Shown piece after piece: positions 8,381 through 16,608 of a stretch of 64,000 nt of DNA. The stretch spans positions 128,508-192,507 of the forward strand of contig CAWFJE010000007.1 in assembly GCA_963816155.1 (NCBI GenBank). Direction: 5' to 3'. The stretch's first letter is position 1; each line of letters opens with the position of its first letter. The notes under the pieces are model-generated. The model had not been told where the DNA came from, ran no database searches, and saw only the letters and a program-made list of their open reading frames with translations. This DNA is from JAXGXJ01 sp963816155 (GTDB taxonomy: Bacteria; Actinomycetota; Thermoleophilia; RBG-16-64-13). Position numbers and translations under genes: made by a program.

Positions 8381-9190
8381 ATGGGTGGTGTGAAAGAGCC
8401 GGTGCTGATCGGTGGTTACCGGTTGGGACGGCGGCTGGACGCAGGCGGGTCGGCGGAGACATACGAGGCCACAGGGCCGGGCGGGGAGATCGTGGCGCTG
8501 AAGGTGCTGCGTGACATCTCGCCGGAACTCGCTGGGGATATGTCCGCGCGTCTGGAAGCCGCCGCCGCGCAGTCCGGGGGGCGCCTCGGCCTGATCATCC
8601 CGACCGCGTGGGGCCGCGATGGGGATGACTTTTACGCGGTGCGCGACTACGTCCCGGGCATCGATCTCGGGAGCATGATCGAGGTGAGAGGACCGCTGGA
8701 GCCGGATCTCGCGGTGCGCTATGTCGCACAGGCCGCTGCGGCGGTGGCCGCCATCGCGTCCCAGGGCGTGTCCCACGGCAACCTCAAGACCTCCAATCTG
8801 TTGCTTTCGGCCGAGTCCGACGAGGTGAAGGTGCTGGGGTGGGGGATGGCCGTCGCGAATATCATTCCCGAGGGAGATAGCCGGGCGGCGGTGACGGCCC
8901 ACTACCTCAGTCCGGAGCAGATCCAGAGCGGCCTGGTGATCCCGCAGTCCGACGTCTACGCGCTTGGGGTAATCCTGTATGAGTTGGTGACCGGGGTGGT
9001 GCCGTTCGAAGGTTCTTCGGCCGCGGAGGTGGCCCAGAAGCACCTGACCGTGTCGCCCACCCCCCCGAGTCAGCGCCGGGCTGACGTGCCGGGTCTGATC
9101 GACAAGGTCGTCGCTCGCGCACTCCAGAAGGACCCATCCGCCCGCTACGGGTCGGCGGAGGAGATGCGGAAGGCGCTGGTGGGCCTGTAG
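8381..9190 (+). CDS. Serine/threonine kinase-like protein, predicted pseudokinase
   Basis: 269 residues from the ATG at 8381 (GGGGGTCGAG just upstream; an ATG at 8369 has its purine run too close). The fold is Hanks-type: glycine-rich loop LDAGGSAETY, ATP-anchoring lysine in VALKVL, SPEQ at the activation segment end, SDVYALG in helix F. However the catalytic loop reads SHGNLKTSN, so the HRD aspartate is Asn, and the DFG position reads LGWG with no metal-binding aspartate. Phosphotransfer is therefore unlikely; ATP binding or scaffolding is more plausible. No transmembrane or PASTA region follows. Confidence 0.85.
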   Translation: MGGVKEPVLIGGYRLGRRLDAGGSAETYEATGPGGEIVALKVLRDISPELAGDMSARLEAAAAQSGGRLGLIIPTAWGRDGDDFYAVRDYVPGIDLGSMIEVRGPLEPDLAVRYVAQAAAAVAAIASQGVSHGNLKTSNLLLSAESDEVKVLGWGMAVANIIPEGDSRAAVTAHYLSPEQIQSGLVIPQSDVYALGVILYELVTGVVPFEGSSAAEVAQKHLTVSPTPPSQRRADVPGLIDKVVARALQKDPSARYGSAEEMRKALVGL

Positions 9191-9246
9191 CGAGACCTCG
9201 TCCTGAGCGGGCGCGGGTCTCTGCTCCGCGGCGGTGGGTACCCGCC

Positions 9247-10054
9247 CTACTTGGCGACGTACTGCGCCAGGGTGGCGCCGCCTTCGTCGCGCAGCCATAG
9301 TTCGTTGCCTTCGATACTGTATGTGGCAGTCAGGGGAAGGGCAGCGAGATACGCGGCTTCTTGGGTCATGAGTTCGTCCGGTCCGGCCATGAAGGTAGTG
9401 ACGATCTGCGCGTCGACGGTCATGGTGCCATCGTCAGAGGCGGTGTAGCCGGTGTTGTACTGGTTGACTCCGGCGTTACCGGACAGAGTGTCGTCGTCGG
9501 CGAAGACTGCCGTGATCGCGCTGTCGGTGGCCAACGACTGTAGTCCTCCCCTGCCGTTGTTGTAGGCGGTGGCCTGCCATTGGGTGCCGACCAGCGGAGT
9601 GGGCTCCGAGGCCTCGTACTTGACGAGGGTGGCTCCCTGGCCGTCCAAGAATTCCAGGGACTCAGCCGTGACCACATATCCGGCGACCTTCTGCAAAGCT
9701 GCGAAGTACGCGCCTTCTTGGGCCATGGCTTCCGGCGGTCCGGCCATCTCGGTGGAGGCTATTGCGGCGATCTGAATGGTGTTTCCGGCACCGGTCTCAT
9801 ACGAGGCGTTGTAGCGGTTGACGGTGCCGGAACCGGAAATGGCGGCGCCGTCGAGCATGGCGGTGGCCAAGCCCTTCTCGGCGGGAAGAACGGTGTCGAC
9901 CCCGGATAATCTCGACGGCAACCCAACTCTGTCCCTGGAGGGCGGCGGAATCGTCGGCCTCGTCTCCGCCGCCGCACCCGGCAGCGACGCCCAAGACACT
10001 CAGCAACACGGTCGCAACTCCCAGAAGTACTACTACAGAGCGAAGACGTGTCAT
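9247..10054 (-). pseudogene. Paralogous two-META-domain lipoprotein with a +1 frameshift
   Basis: This is a second copy of the lipoprotein at 4548-5351, highly similar over its length, with its own lipobox (GVAAGC). After the residues WVAVEI the frame fails: the sequence has GAGATTATCC where the intact copy has GAGATCGCC, so one extra T at about 9907-9909 shifts the frame. Downstream, from SGVDTVLPAEKG to a stop at 9247, the other frame is intact and matches the paralogue. Either a recent pseudogene or a sequencing error. The rest of the coding sequence shows no other damage. Confidence 0.78.
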
Positions 10055-10262
10055 GGCTCATACTCCCGAATCGAGGTGGCTGTTCGCAGTGGTACTATCG
10101 ACGACTGTCGCGCGGCAGACGTTCCGCACCGAAGACTGGACCTCGCAGCACGCGCGGATCCGGCTCGTGAACGAGACCTCCTGGGTGCCTGAGAAGTGCA
10201 CAGCATCTCCGGCGAACCGGGGGCGGAGCAAAGCGCCTACAGGTCCCGCTGAAGGCCGCTCC

Positions 10263-10682
10263 TTACAGGGCCCGCATGCGGTTGCCCCTGGGTTTGTGTT
10301 CCACTTCAGCCAGCCCTAGAACCTCGAGCACCGGCGGGACGTAGTTGGCGAAACGTCCGCGCAGACCCTTCTTAAGTCCGAACCAGCCGCCTACCGGATT
10401 CCCCGCAGAGCGGGCCCACTCCTCAACGGTGCCTTCTGCCGGTGTCTTCTGTTCGTCGGCGCTCCCAAGCGGCACCCAGTCGCCACGCTCCTTGAGCATG
10501 GCGTGCAGATCGTCGATCGCTGGCAGCAGGTAGCGAACTTCGGTCTTCGCGGCCATCACCACCAATGCCGGCGGGGTGGCATGTTCGTCGCGATAGGCTT
10601 CGAGTTCGGACTGCCCGCTGGGAGTCTTGAGCTGCCAAGGGTCATCTCTCGTGCCGCTTCCTTGAACTCCCTTCATTGCCAT
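10263..10682 (-). CDS. Small cytoplasmic protein, DUF6855-like
   Basis: 139 residues from the ATG at 10682, chosen for GAGGAGG upstream; the frame is open 47 codons further. The N-terminal GSGTRDDPWQLKTP motif is characteristic of a family of small bacterial proteins that I recall as DUF6855 (name from memory). It is followed by YRDE, an ALVVMAAKTEVRYLL strand and a C-terminal basic segment. No membrane segment or known catalytic motif. Function unknown. No obvious operon partner. Confidence 0.65.
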   Translation of the reverse strand: MAMKGVQGSGTRDDPWQLKTPSGQSELEAYRDEHATPPALVVMAAKTEVRYLLPAIDDLHAMLKERGDWVPLGSADEQKTPAEGTVEEWARSAGNPVGGWFGLKKGLRGRFANYVPPVLEVLGLAEVEHKPRGNRMRAL

Positions 10683-10854
10683 GCGCCGCCTCCTCCTCGT
10701 TGCATCATCTGTCTGGACGACCATTCCCGGAAAGGGGATGAGGCTATTCTCCAGTGCCCGCGGGCAGATGGGCCTGCCGGTAGAAGCCGGACTCTTGACA
10801 ACCGGACAGCATCTATCTATCAATGGGTGGAGTCCCTAACTGATGGAGGCGACG

Positions 10855-11313
10855 GTGGCTGAGAGAAAGTACGACAAGTACTTCCAGAGAGAACCCTGGG
10901 GAATCCCAAATAAGGCGAACACGGACCCTGACCAGCCGCTCTACATCGGCATCAATCAGGAAGGCCCCGCTGAGGGCTGGGACGAACCTTTTACACAGGT
11001 GTTGCGCCCCATCTACAAGCCCTACCTCATGATCCCCAAACCGCACAGCCACAACTGTGCCGAGTTCCTCTACTTCATTGGGGGGAACCCTATGGATTTC
11101 GCAGATTTTGGCGCGGAGATCGAGTTCGTCATGGGTGAGGGCGATGACGCTGAGACCTACAACATCACCAGTACTACCTGGATATACATCCCCAAAGACC
11201 TGCCGCACGCCCCGCTCGACTTCAAACGGGTGGACCGGCCGATCATGTTCGGGCACATCATGTTCGCGCCCGGTTTCGCGTCGACCACCAACTTCAACCC
11301 GGACAAGAGCTAG
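10855..11313 (+). CDS. Cupin-like small protein
   Basis: 152 residues from the GTG at 10855, chosen because GGAGG ends 5 bases before it; an in-frame ATG at 10843 has no such site. The central KPHSHNCAEFLYFIGG resembles the cupin metal motif (HxH...E) and the second half has IPKDLPHAPLDF with a further His. Many such single-domain proteins occur in anaerobes degrading aromatics, but no reaction is known. Followed by a strong bidirectional terminator shared with the convergent lipoprotein gene. Confidence 0.68.
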   Translation: MAERKYDKYFQREPWGIPNKANTDPDQPLYIGINQEGPAEGWDEPFTQVLRPIYKPYLMIPKPHSHNCAEFLYFIGGNPMDFADFGAEIEFVMGEGDDAETYNITSTTWIYIPKDLPHAPLDFKRVDRPIMFGHIMFAPGFASTTNFNPDKS

Positions 11314-11379
11314 CAGGAGCCGACCTTATCGGCGCGCCCGACACCGGGGCGCTGCCGGAGGGCTACCCAGGCGAGAGAC

Positions 11380-11423
11380 CGACGAGCGCGAGGCGGCCGA
11401 CTTGGGCCGCCTCGCGCTCGTCG
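11380..11423. terminator. Bidirectional terminator hairpin
   Basis: A perfect 19-base inverted repeat (11380-11398 with 11405-11423) separated by the 6-base loop GACTTG. It lies between the stops of the convergent cupin (+) and lipoprotein (-) genes, as expected for a shared terminator. No long U run follows on either side. Confidence 0.8.
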
Positions 11424-11467
11424 TTGAGGCATGGTGCTGGTGTGGTCGGCCCTAGCGCGGAGATCCG

Positions 11468-12028
11468 CTAGGGCTGGGTCTGTAGCTCCAGGGACCACGG
11501 CGAAGACGTGGGCACCGAATTGATCATCACGTACGTACCATCCAGGTCTGAGACCGTCTCGATGGGCGCGGACGGCAGCAGGGTGAGCACGGTCGCTCCC
11601 CGGACTGCGTCTAGGAGCGAGGAGGGATCGGTGACCATGTCGGCGGGCACCACGGCCAGTATGACTCCGTCCGGTACGCCCGTATCCACCATGTCAAGGA
11701 CGACCCGAGCCTCCCCGCTGACAGTGAAGGGCTCGCTTACCAAGATGCCGGCCAGGTCTTGCCAGGGTGCGTCGCTCGAACTGAGTGTCGCTATGGTCGA
11801 CCAGCCTTCGTTCGTTGCGGCCTGAGTAGTCGCTGTGTCGTTCGCTGGAGCCTGAGTAGTCACTGTTGGAGCCTGAGTGGTAGAGGTATCGGCTGCCGGA
11901 GCCTGCGTGGTGGCTGTCTCCGGGGCCTGTGTCTCATCCGTGGTCCCGCTATCAGAACTCCCGCAGCCTACCACGGTGAGGGCGACGATCAGCATGGCGG
12001 CCAAAAAGAGACAGGTCCTTCGCAGCAT
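11468..12028 (-). CDS. Lipoprotein with TTQAP-repeat linker
   Basis: 186 residues. Signal peptide with lipobox VVGC (Cys 22), then a 45-residue low-complexity linker with several TTQAP units, then a compact domain of about 110 residues (WQDLAGILVSEPFTVSGEAR, then VVLDMVDTGVPDGVILAVVP). The second part has strand-rich character with no recognised fold. The linker style matches several other extracellular lipoproteins in the window. It is divergent from the membrane protein at 12153 and ends at the shared terminator. Confidence 0.72.
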   Translation of the reverse strand: MLRRTCLFLAAMLIVALTVVGCGSSDSGTTDETQAPETATTQAPAADTSTTQAPTVTTQAPANDTATTQAATNEGWSTIATLSSSDAPWQDLAGILVSEPFTVSGEARVVLDMVDTGVPDGVILAVVPADMVTDPSSLLDAVRGATVLTLLPSAPIETVSDLDGTYVMINSVPTSSPWSLELQTQP

Positions 12029-12152
12029 GGTGTTCTCCTTGTCGTGGGCGGGGCCGGCCCATTATATAGATTCACCTACAGGCCTGGTGTCGCCGCTCGC
12101 GGGCAGGGCGGAAATGAGCCCCGTGATCGCTCTTGTCGTGTAACCTTGCGGG

Positions 12153-12866
12153 GTGCGTCTGCTCAAGATAATCGCAGTGATCTTTGGCATCTTGTTCGTC
12201 CTCGCGGGGGCCGCCGCCGTGACGTCGGGCGGCTTCGTCCTTGGCCTCAGCCGCTCCCTCGGTTCCCCCTCTGGTTTCTTCATGACCCCCAGCCAGACGG
12301 TCGGCAGCAACGGGTTTGCGCTGACAGTGCCCGCCATCAACGGGCAACTCTCGGGTCCCTGGGAGAGGTGGGCACTGTCTCGCGCGGAGGCCGTCGTGCG
12401 CCTGAGCGCCTCCTCCAAGTTGCCCGCTCCGGTCTTCATCGGCGTCGGCCCGACCGCACGTGTTTCGGAGTATCTATTGGGTGTTCCCCGCGACCGGGTC
12501 ACCGGTATCGACCTGAGAGCAGGGTCGGTCGACTACGATCACGTGAACGGGCGGACACAGCCTGCCCCTCCAGGAGAACAGAGCTTCTGGGCGGCCGAGA
12601 TCGCCGGGACCGGCACCCAGACTTTGGAATGGACACTACGAGAGGGCGACTGGGCGGTGGTCATCATGAACGCCGACGCGAGCGCGCCGGTCGCTGCCGA
12701 CGTGAGGCTCGGCGCGCGCTTCGGGGTGATCTACCCCCTGATCGCCGGCCTGACGGCGATCGGCGTCGTGCTGCTGGCCATAGGTGCCGCTCTGATCGTT
12801 TCTGGATCGCGATCCCGACCGACAGACGTCGAGACCCCGCCGCAGATGGTCAGATACGGACCCTGA
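12153..12866 (+). CDS. Membrane protein with two helices and an extracytoplasmic domain
   Basis: 237 residues starting with GTG at 12153. One hydrophobic helix at about residues 5-30 and one at about 190-217 bracket a soluble region of about 155 residues with WAL.RAEAVVRL and FIGVGPTARVSEYL; the tail is basic and cytoplasmic. The topology places the middle domain outside. Similar proteins are common in actinobacteria and are of unknown function. The next gene (MFS exporter) begins 34 bases downstream on the same strand. Confidence 0.68.
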   Translation: MRLLKIIAVIFGILFVLAGAAAVTSGGFVLGLSRSLGSPSGFFMTPSQTVGSNGFALTVPAINGQLSGPWERWALSRAEAVVRLSASSKLPAPVFIGVGPTARVSEYLLGVPRDRVTGIDLRAGSVDYDHVNGRTQPAPPGEQSFWAAEIAGTGTQTLEWTLREGDWAVVIMNADASAPVAADVRLGARFGVIYPLIAGLTAIGVVLLAIGAALIVSGSRSRPTDVETPPQMVRYGP

Positions 12867-12900
12867 CCTTCGTAGTCGTGCCCCTGCTATATTGACCCCC

Positions 12901-14400
12901 ATGGAGTCGGACGCCATAGCCGCTGAAGCTGGTGCAGGGATTCTCGGAGACGAAGAGCTGACCGAACTGCAGCGGCGGCGCTGGTATGCCCTGGCGGTGG
13001 TCTCGATCGGATCCTTCATGACCCCGTTCGACGCCAGCATCGTGGCGGTGGCCCTGCCGTCGATGGGGGCGGATCTCCACCTCAGTTACTCCCAGGCTCT
13101 CTGGGCCCAGGCCGCCTATCTGCTCGTCACCAGCGTGCTTCTCATCCCTGCCGGACGCTTCAGCGATTCACGCGGTTTGGTCCGCTACTACCTTTTCGGC
13201 ATCGCCGTCTTCGCCCTCGGGTCGGTGGTGGCCGCTCTCTCGGTCAACGGTTCCATGCTGATCGCCGGGCGCTGCGTCCAGGGAGCGGGCGGTGCCTTCA
13301 TGTTCGCGACCTCGGCGGCCATCGTGACGGCCGCCTTCCCCGCGCGAGAGCGGGGGAAGGCTTTGGGACTGAACACCACGGCCGTCTATTTGGGCCTCAC
13401 GCTTGGCCCCGTCCTGGGAGGGCTGATAGTCACGCACGCCCATTGGAGCTGGATATTCCTCATCAACGTGCCCATCGCCGTGGTGACCGTGGTGGTGGGA
13501 TGGACCCTCATCGGGGTCGAGCGGCGCGACCGCCTGACAGAGAATCTCGTGCGGCCATCCCGGCACATCGATTGGGCCGGGGCGGCCCTTCTCGGAGCAG
13601 CGCTGGTGTCCTTGTTCGTCCCACTCACGTATTCACCCTTGTGGGGATGGTCCAGCGCGAAGACGATCGGCCCTCTCGCCGCGGCCGCCGTTCTCTTCGC
13701 AGCCTTTGTTGTGGTGGAGGATCGAGTGCGTGAGCCTATGTTGGATCTCGATCTGCTCCGCAAGAACAGGGTCTTCAGGGGTGCTAACGCCGCTGCGCTG
13801 GTCAACTACATGGCCGTCTTCGCGGCCACCACGCTGACCGCTGTGTTCCTACAGGTAGTCCAGGGGCTTTCCGCTCAGCAGGCAGGTCTGATGCTGTTGG
13901 CGCAGCCGGTGCTGATGGCCGTGCTCTCTCCCTTCACAGGGCGCTTCTCCGACCGGGTCGGCTCCCGCGTTCTGGCCACGCTGGGCATGGGCGTGATCGC
14001 AATTGGCATGCTGCAACTCTCGCTTGCGTCCATCTCGGTGGGGCGGGTGTTATTCGCACTGGGCACCATAGGCGTGGGCATGGCTCTCTTCAGCGCCCCG
14101 AATATCTCCGCGGTCATGGGCTCTGTCGACCGCTCTCAACTCAGCCTGGCCGCAGGGTTCTTGAGTACCATGCGCTTCACCGGGCAGGGCATTTCCATCG
14201 CCGTCCTTGGAGCCATCGCCGCCTCACAACTGGGGTCCGAGGGGGGAAGGATGGTCTTCCTGGGAGAGACTGCAAGTGCCGCCGGCGCCCAAGCCTTTGC
14301 CGACGGCTTTCAGGTGGCCATGATGGTAGGGGCCGTGCTGGCCGCTATCGGTGCGGCCTTCGCGTGGACCGCAAGGCCGGGAGAGCGCCGCAGTCCCTAG
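12901..14400 (+). CDS. MFS drug:H+ antiporter, DHA2 (EmrB/QacA-like) family
   Basis: 499 residues from the ATG at 12901. It has about 14 hydrophobic helices, motif A in loop 2-3 (PAGRFSDSRG), the D1 motif LDASIV-like (PFDASIVAVALPSM) in helix 1, and motif C-like LGPVLGG in helix 5, all typical of 14-helix multidrug exporters. It is probably cotranscribed with the membrane protein upstream. Its stop overlaps, tail to tail, the stop of the convergent STAS gene by 3 bases through the palindrome CTAG. Substrate unknown. Confidence 0.86.
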   Translation: MESDAIAAEAGAGILGDEELTELQRRRWYALAVVSIGSFMTPFDASIVAVALPSMGADLHLSYSQALWAQAAYLLVTSVLLIPAGRFSDSRGLVRYYLFGIAVFALGSVVAALSVNGSMLIAGRCVQGAGGAFMFATSAAIVTAAFPARERGKALGLNTTAVYLGLTLGPVLGGLIVTHAHWSWIFLINVPIAVVTVVVGWTLIGVERRDRLTENLVRPSRHIDWAGAALLGAALVSLFVPLTYSPLWGWSSAKTIGPLAAAAVLFAAFVVVEDRVREPMLDLDLLRKNRVFRGANAAALVNYMAVFAATTLTAVFLQVVQGLSAQQAGLMLLAQPVLMAVLSPFTGRFSDRVGSRVLATLGMGVIAIGMLQLSLASISVGRVLFALGTIGVGMALFSAPNISAVMGSVDRSQLSLAAGFLSTMRFTGQGISIAVLGAIAASQLGSEGGRMVFLGETASAAGAQAFADGFQVAMMVGAVLAAIGAAFAWTARPGERRSP

Positions 14401-14753
14401 GTGCTGGCCCGCTCGCCCGTGACGGCGAGCGCGGCTTGTCTGGTCTCGAAGACGCGAAAACGCGGATCGGCGAGGAGTCCTTCGATCTCCAACAAGCGCT
14501 GGATCTCCGGGCTGGCACCTATTACTCCCAGCCATCCCCGTTCCAAGGCTCCCACTCCCGCCAGGAGAACGGACACGCCACTGCTGTCCATGCAGTCGAT
14601 TTCGCTGAGATCCAGGAAGATGATGTTGTGGCCGGAGTCCAACCACTTGTGCAGCGCTGCCCGCAGATCTGCGGCCCCGCTCTGGTCCATGCAGCCGGTC
14701 GCGACCAGCATGGGAATGTACCCCAGCGCCGCCGTTCTCAATTCCATCGCCAC
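14397..14753 (-). CDS. STAS-domain protein (anti-anti-sigma factor-like)
   Basis: 118 residues from the GTG at 14753 (GAGGAGG 6-7 bases upstream; an ATG two codons later is also possible). The STAS core is clear: IIFLDLSEIDCMDSSGVSVL contains the DSSG motif whose serine is phosphorylated in SpoIIAA-type regulators. Usual single-domain length. It lies 82 bases downstream of the diguanylate cyclase on the same strand, and the two may act in one signalling output. No anti-sigma kinase gene is adjacent. Confidence 0.82.
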   Translation of the reverse strand: MAMELRTAALGYIPMLVATGCMDQSGAADLRAALHKWLDSGHNIIFLDLSEIDCMDSSGVSVLLAGVGALERGWLGVIGASPEIQRLLEIEGLLADPRFRVFETRQAALAVTGERAST

Positions 14754-14835
14754 TCCATCCCTCCTCGCGCAAAGCAGAGGATGTATTCCTGTCGGCAGAA
14801 TGGTAGCAGGCGGGCGGCGGCCCCCTGGGCTGCGG

Positions 14836-15939
14836 CTAGCAGGAAGCCCTATGCCGCGGTTCGGCAGCCACTTCGACCCGGTTGCGGCCTGCCGCCTTGG
14901 CCTGGTAGAGAGCTTCGTCGGCACGACGCACGAGGTCCCAGGCCTCGGCGTCATGGGCGCTCATGCAGGCGACACCCGCGCTGAGAGTGAGCTTGATCGG
15001 CGAGTCTACACCCGGCGCTGTGTGGGGGCGGACTTCGGTTGCCGCGCGGATCCTTTCCGCGATCGTGCGGGCGCTGGAGAGGTCGGTCTCGGGGAGGATG
15101 ATCACGAGTTCTTCCCCTCCGTACCGTACAGGGACAGGCTCTCGACCTACGCGCACGGGTATGTCTGAGGCTCTCAATTGTGTCTGTATGAGATCCGCGA
15201 CCTGCCTCAGTACGCAGTCCCCGACCACGTGGCCGTGGGCGTCGTTCACACGCTTGAAGAAATCGAGATCCACAAAGACCAAGGATAAGGTCCTACCATA
15301 GCGGCGCGCCCTGGCATACTCGAACCTGATCTGTTCGCGAAAGTAGCGATGGTTGAAAAGCCCCGTGAGTTCGTCGACGAAGACCCTCTCCTGTAAGGCG
15401 TCCCGTTCCTCCTCCACGCGCTGGGCTTCGCTCGTCATTTGCTCCAGCGAGTTCTGCTTCTCAAGCACCATGACCACGGCGTCGGCGTTGGCAACGGCAA
15501 GCGCAGCCGATTCCTCCTCCAGTTCTTTGGCCTTTCTTTCCAGCTCGCACCTGACTCCCTCCAGCTCGGTGCGCTTCTCCTCCAACTGGAAGACACACTC
15601 CCGTGATGCCTCGGCCTCGAGAACAGCGTCCACAGCGGCCTCTGCAATTGCGCGGGACTGCACCTCGAGCTCGGCTCTGGCCTCCTCGATAGCCTGGTTC
15701 TGCAGCCTGAGTTCGTCGTTTTGGGCTGTGAGTTGTGCTGCCAGAGCACTCATCTTCTCGGTGATCTCCACAGCCTGGGCATTGGCTTCGGCGACGGCCC
15801 GGGCCTGGCTGTCGAGGTCCGAGAGGGCTTCCGTGATCGATCTCTCGAGACGGGCCAGGTCTTCGCCAGCCTCCGTGAGGAGACCCTGTTCGATGGTACG
15901 GCGTAAGCGGTCGAGGTCCAGAAAGACGCGTTCGTCCAT
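14836..15939 (-). CDS. Coiled-coil diguanylate cyclase (GGDEF)
   Basis: 367 residues. Residues 1-185 are almost entirely heptad-like coiled coil with no membrane segment, then VFVDELTGLFNHRYF opens the GGDEF domain and the active site is GGEEL at 274-278. A RASD sequence matching the c-di-GMP inhibitory RxxD lies at 256-259, but 14 residues rather than the usual 5 separate it from GGEEL because of an insert (PVRVGREPV). The cytoplasmic enzyme should make c-di-GMP. It follows the DsrE-like gene by 32 bases, so the cyclase appears cotranscribed with the sulfur-relay genes. Confidence 0.84.
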   Translation of the reverse strand: MDERVFLDLDRLRRTIEQGLLTEAGEDLARLERSITEALSDLDSQARAVAEANAQAVEITEKMSALAAQLTAQNDELRLQNQAIEEARAELEVQSRAIAEAAVDAVLEAEASRECVFQLEEKRTELEGVRCELERKAKELEEESAALAVANADAVVMVLEKQNSLEQMTSEAQRVEEERDALQERVFVDELTGLFNHRYFREQIRFEYARARRYGRTLSLVFVDLDFFKRVNDAHGHVVGDCVLRQVADLIQTQLRASDIPVRVGREPVPVRYGGEELVIILPETDLSSARTIAERIRAATEVRPHTAPGVDSPIKLTLSAGVACMSAHDAEAWDLVRRADEALYQAKAAGRNRVEVAAEPRHRASC

Positions 15940-15971
15940 TGTTCAGCCGCCGATTCTACCGTTCTCGGGCG

Positions 15972-16343
15972 TTAGAGGGTCACGACGGAGGCGCTGAGGA
16001 CCTGATCTACCACATGGGTCAGGCCCGCCAGCTCGGCTCCGGGGAGAAGCCCGGTGTCGTCGGCGACGGAGCAGTAGAACTCATGACATGGGCTGCAGAC
16101 GAGAACCTTGCCGCCCAGCTCGCTGAACTGCTCTATGTGAGTCGCCAAGGGGTCAAAGCCGTCGATGCGCACCTTGTTGCAGGCGCTCTGCCGGGACCAG
16201 AACGTGCCGCCCATTGTCATGAAGACGGTGGTGTCGACTCCGGAGACCAGTGACGAGACGCCCATTGCGAAAGCGAGGGTCGCCCGATTGCCTCGATCTT
16301 CGGGACCGGTCGTGAGTATGATCATCAGCTTACTATCCGGCAC
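15972..16343 (-). CDS. DsrE-family protein
   Basis: 123 residues from the GTG at 16343 (GGGAGG 4 bases upstream). A MIILTTGPEDRGNRATLAFAM start, an SLVSGVDTTVFMTM strand and GGKVLVCSPCHEFY with two cysteines fit the DsrE/YchN alpha/beta fold. Such proteins bind or relay sulfane sulfur through Cys. It lies 14 bases after the TusA-like gene and is the third gene of the relay operon. Confidence 0.74.
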   Translation of the reverse strand: MPDSKLMIILTTGPEDRGNRATLAFAMGVSSLVSGVDTTVFMTMGGTFWSRQSACNKVRIDGFDPLATHIEQFSELGGKVLVCSPCHEFYCSVADDTGLLPGAELAGLTHVVDQVLSASVVTL

Positions 16344-16357
16344 TTTTCCTCCCGTGG

Positions 16358-16582
16358 TCAGCTGGCGCGCCGCACCAAGGCGGTGAACGTCGATTGTTCG
16401 CGACGCAGTTCCACCAAGTCGTTGCCGGTTCGGCGGCACCAGGCCTCGACGTCAAGCTTGAAGGCCGGATCGTCGGCGGTGACCTCTAGCAATCCACCGG
16501 GACCCAATTCCTTCAGTGCTCTACTCACCTCAAAGAGCGGCTTAGGACACTTGAGCCCGGTCGCATCAAGTTTGTTGTTCAT
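16358..16582 (-). CDS. tusA: TusA/SirA-family sulfur carrier
   Basis: 74 residues from the ATG at 16582 (AAGGGATCAC just upstream). The N-terminal LDATGLKCPKPLFEVSRAL holds the conserved CPxP cysteine that carries persulfide sulfur, and the length is that of stand-alone TusA. It lies between two DsrE-family genes, 26 and 14 bases away, an order found in sulfur-trafficking and dissimilatory sulfur operons. Confidence 0.85.
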   Translation of the reverse strand: MNNKLDATGLKCPKPLFEVSRALKELGPGGLLEVTADDPAFKLDVEAWCRRTGNDLVELRREQSTFTALVRRAS

Positions 16583-16608
16583 GTGATCCCTTTCTTGGGC
16601 CGGATGAT

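Noticed and set aside
8174..9298. Long minus-strand open frame of 374 codons overlapping the pseudokinase gene
   Set aside because: It is antisense to a gene with clear kinase motifs, its composition is Arg/His/Gly-rich as expected for a shadow frame in GC-rich DNA, and it has no ribosome site. Only its last 45 residues were kept as a possible remnant.
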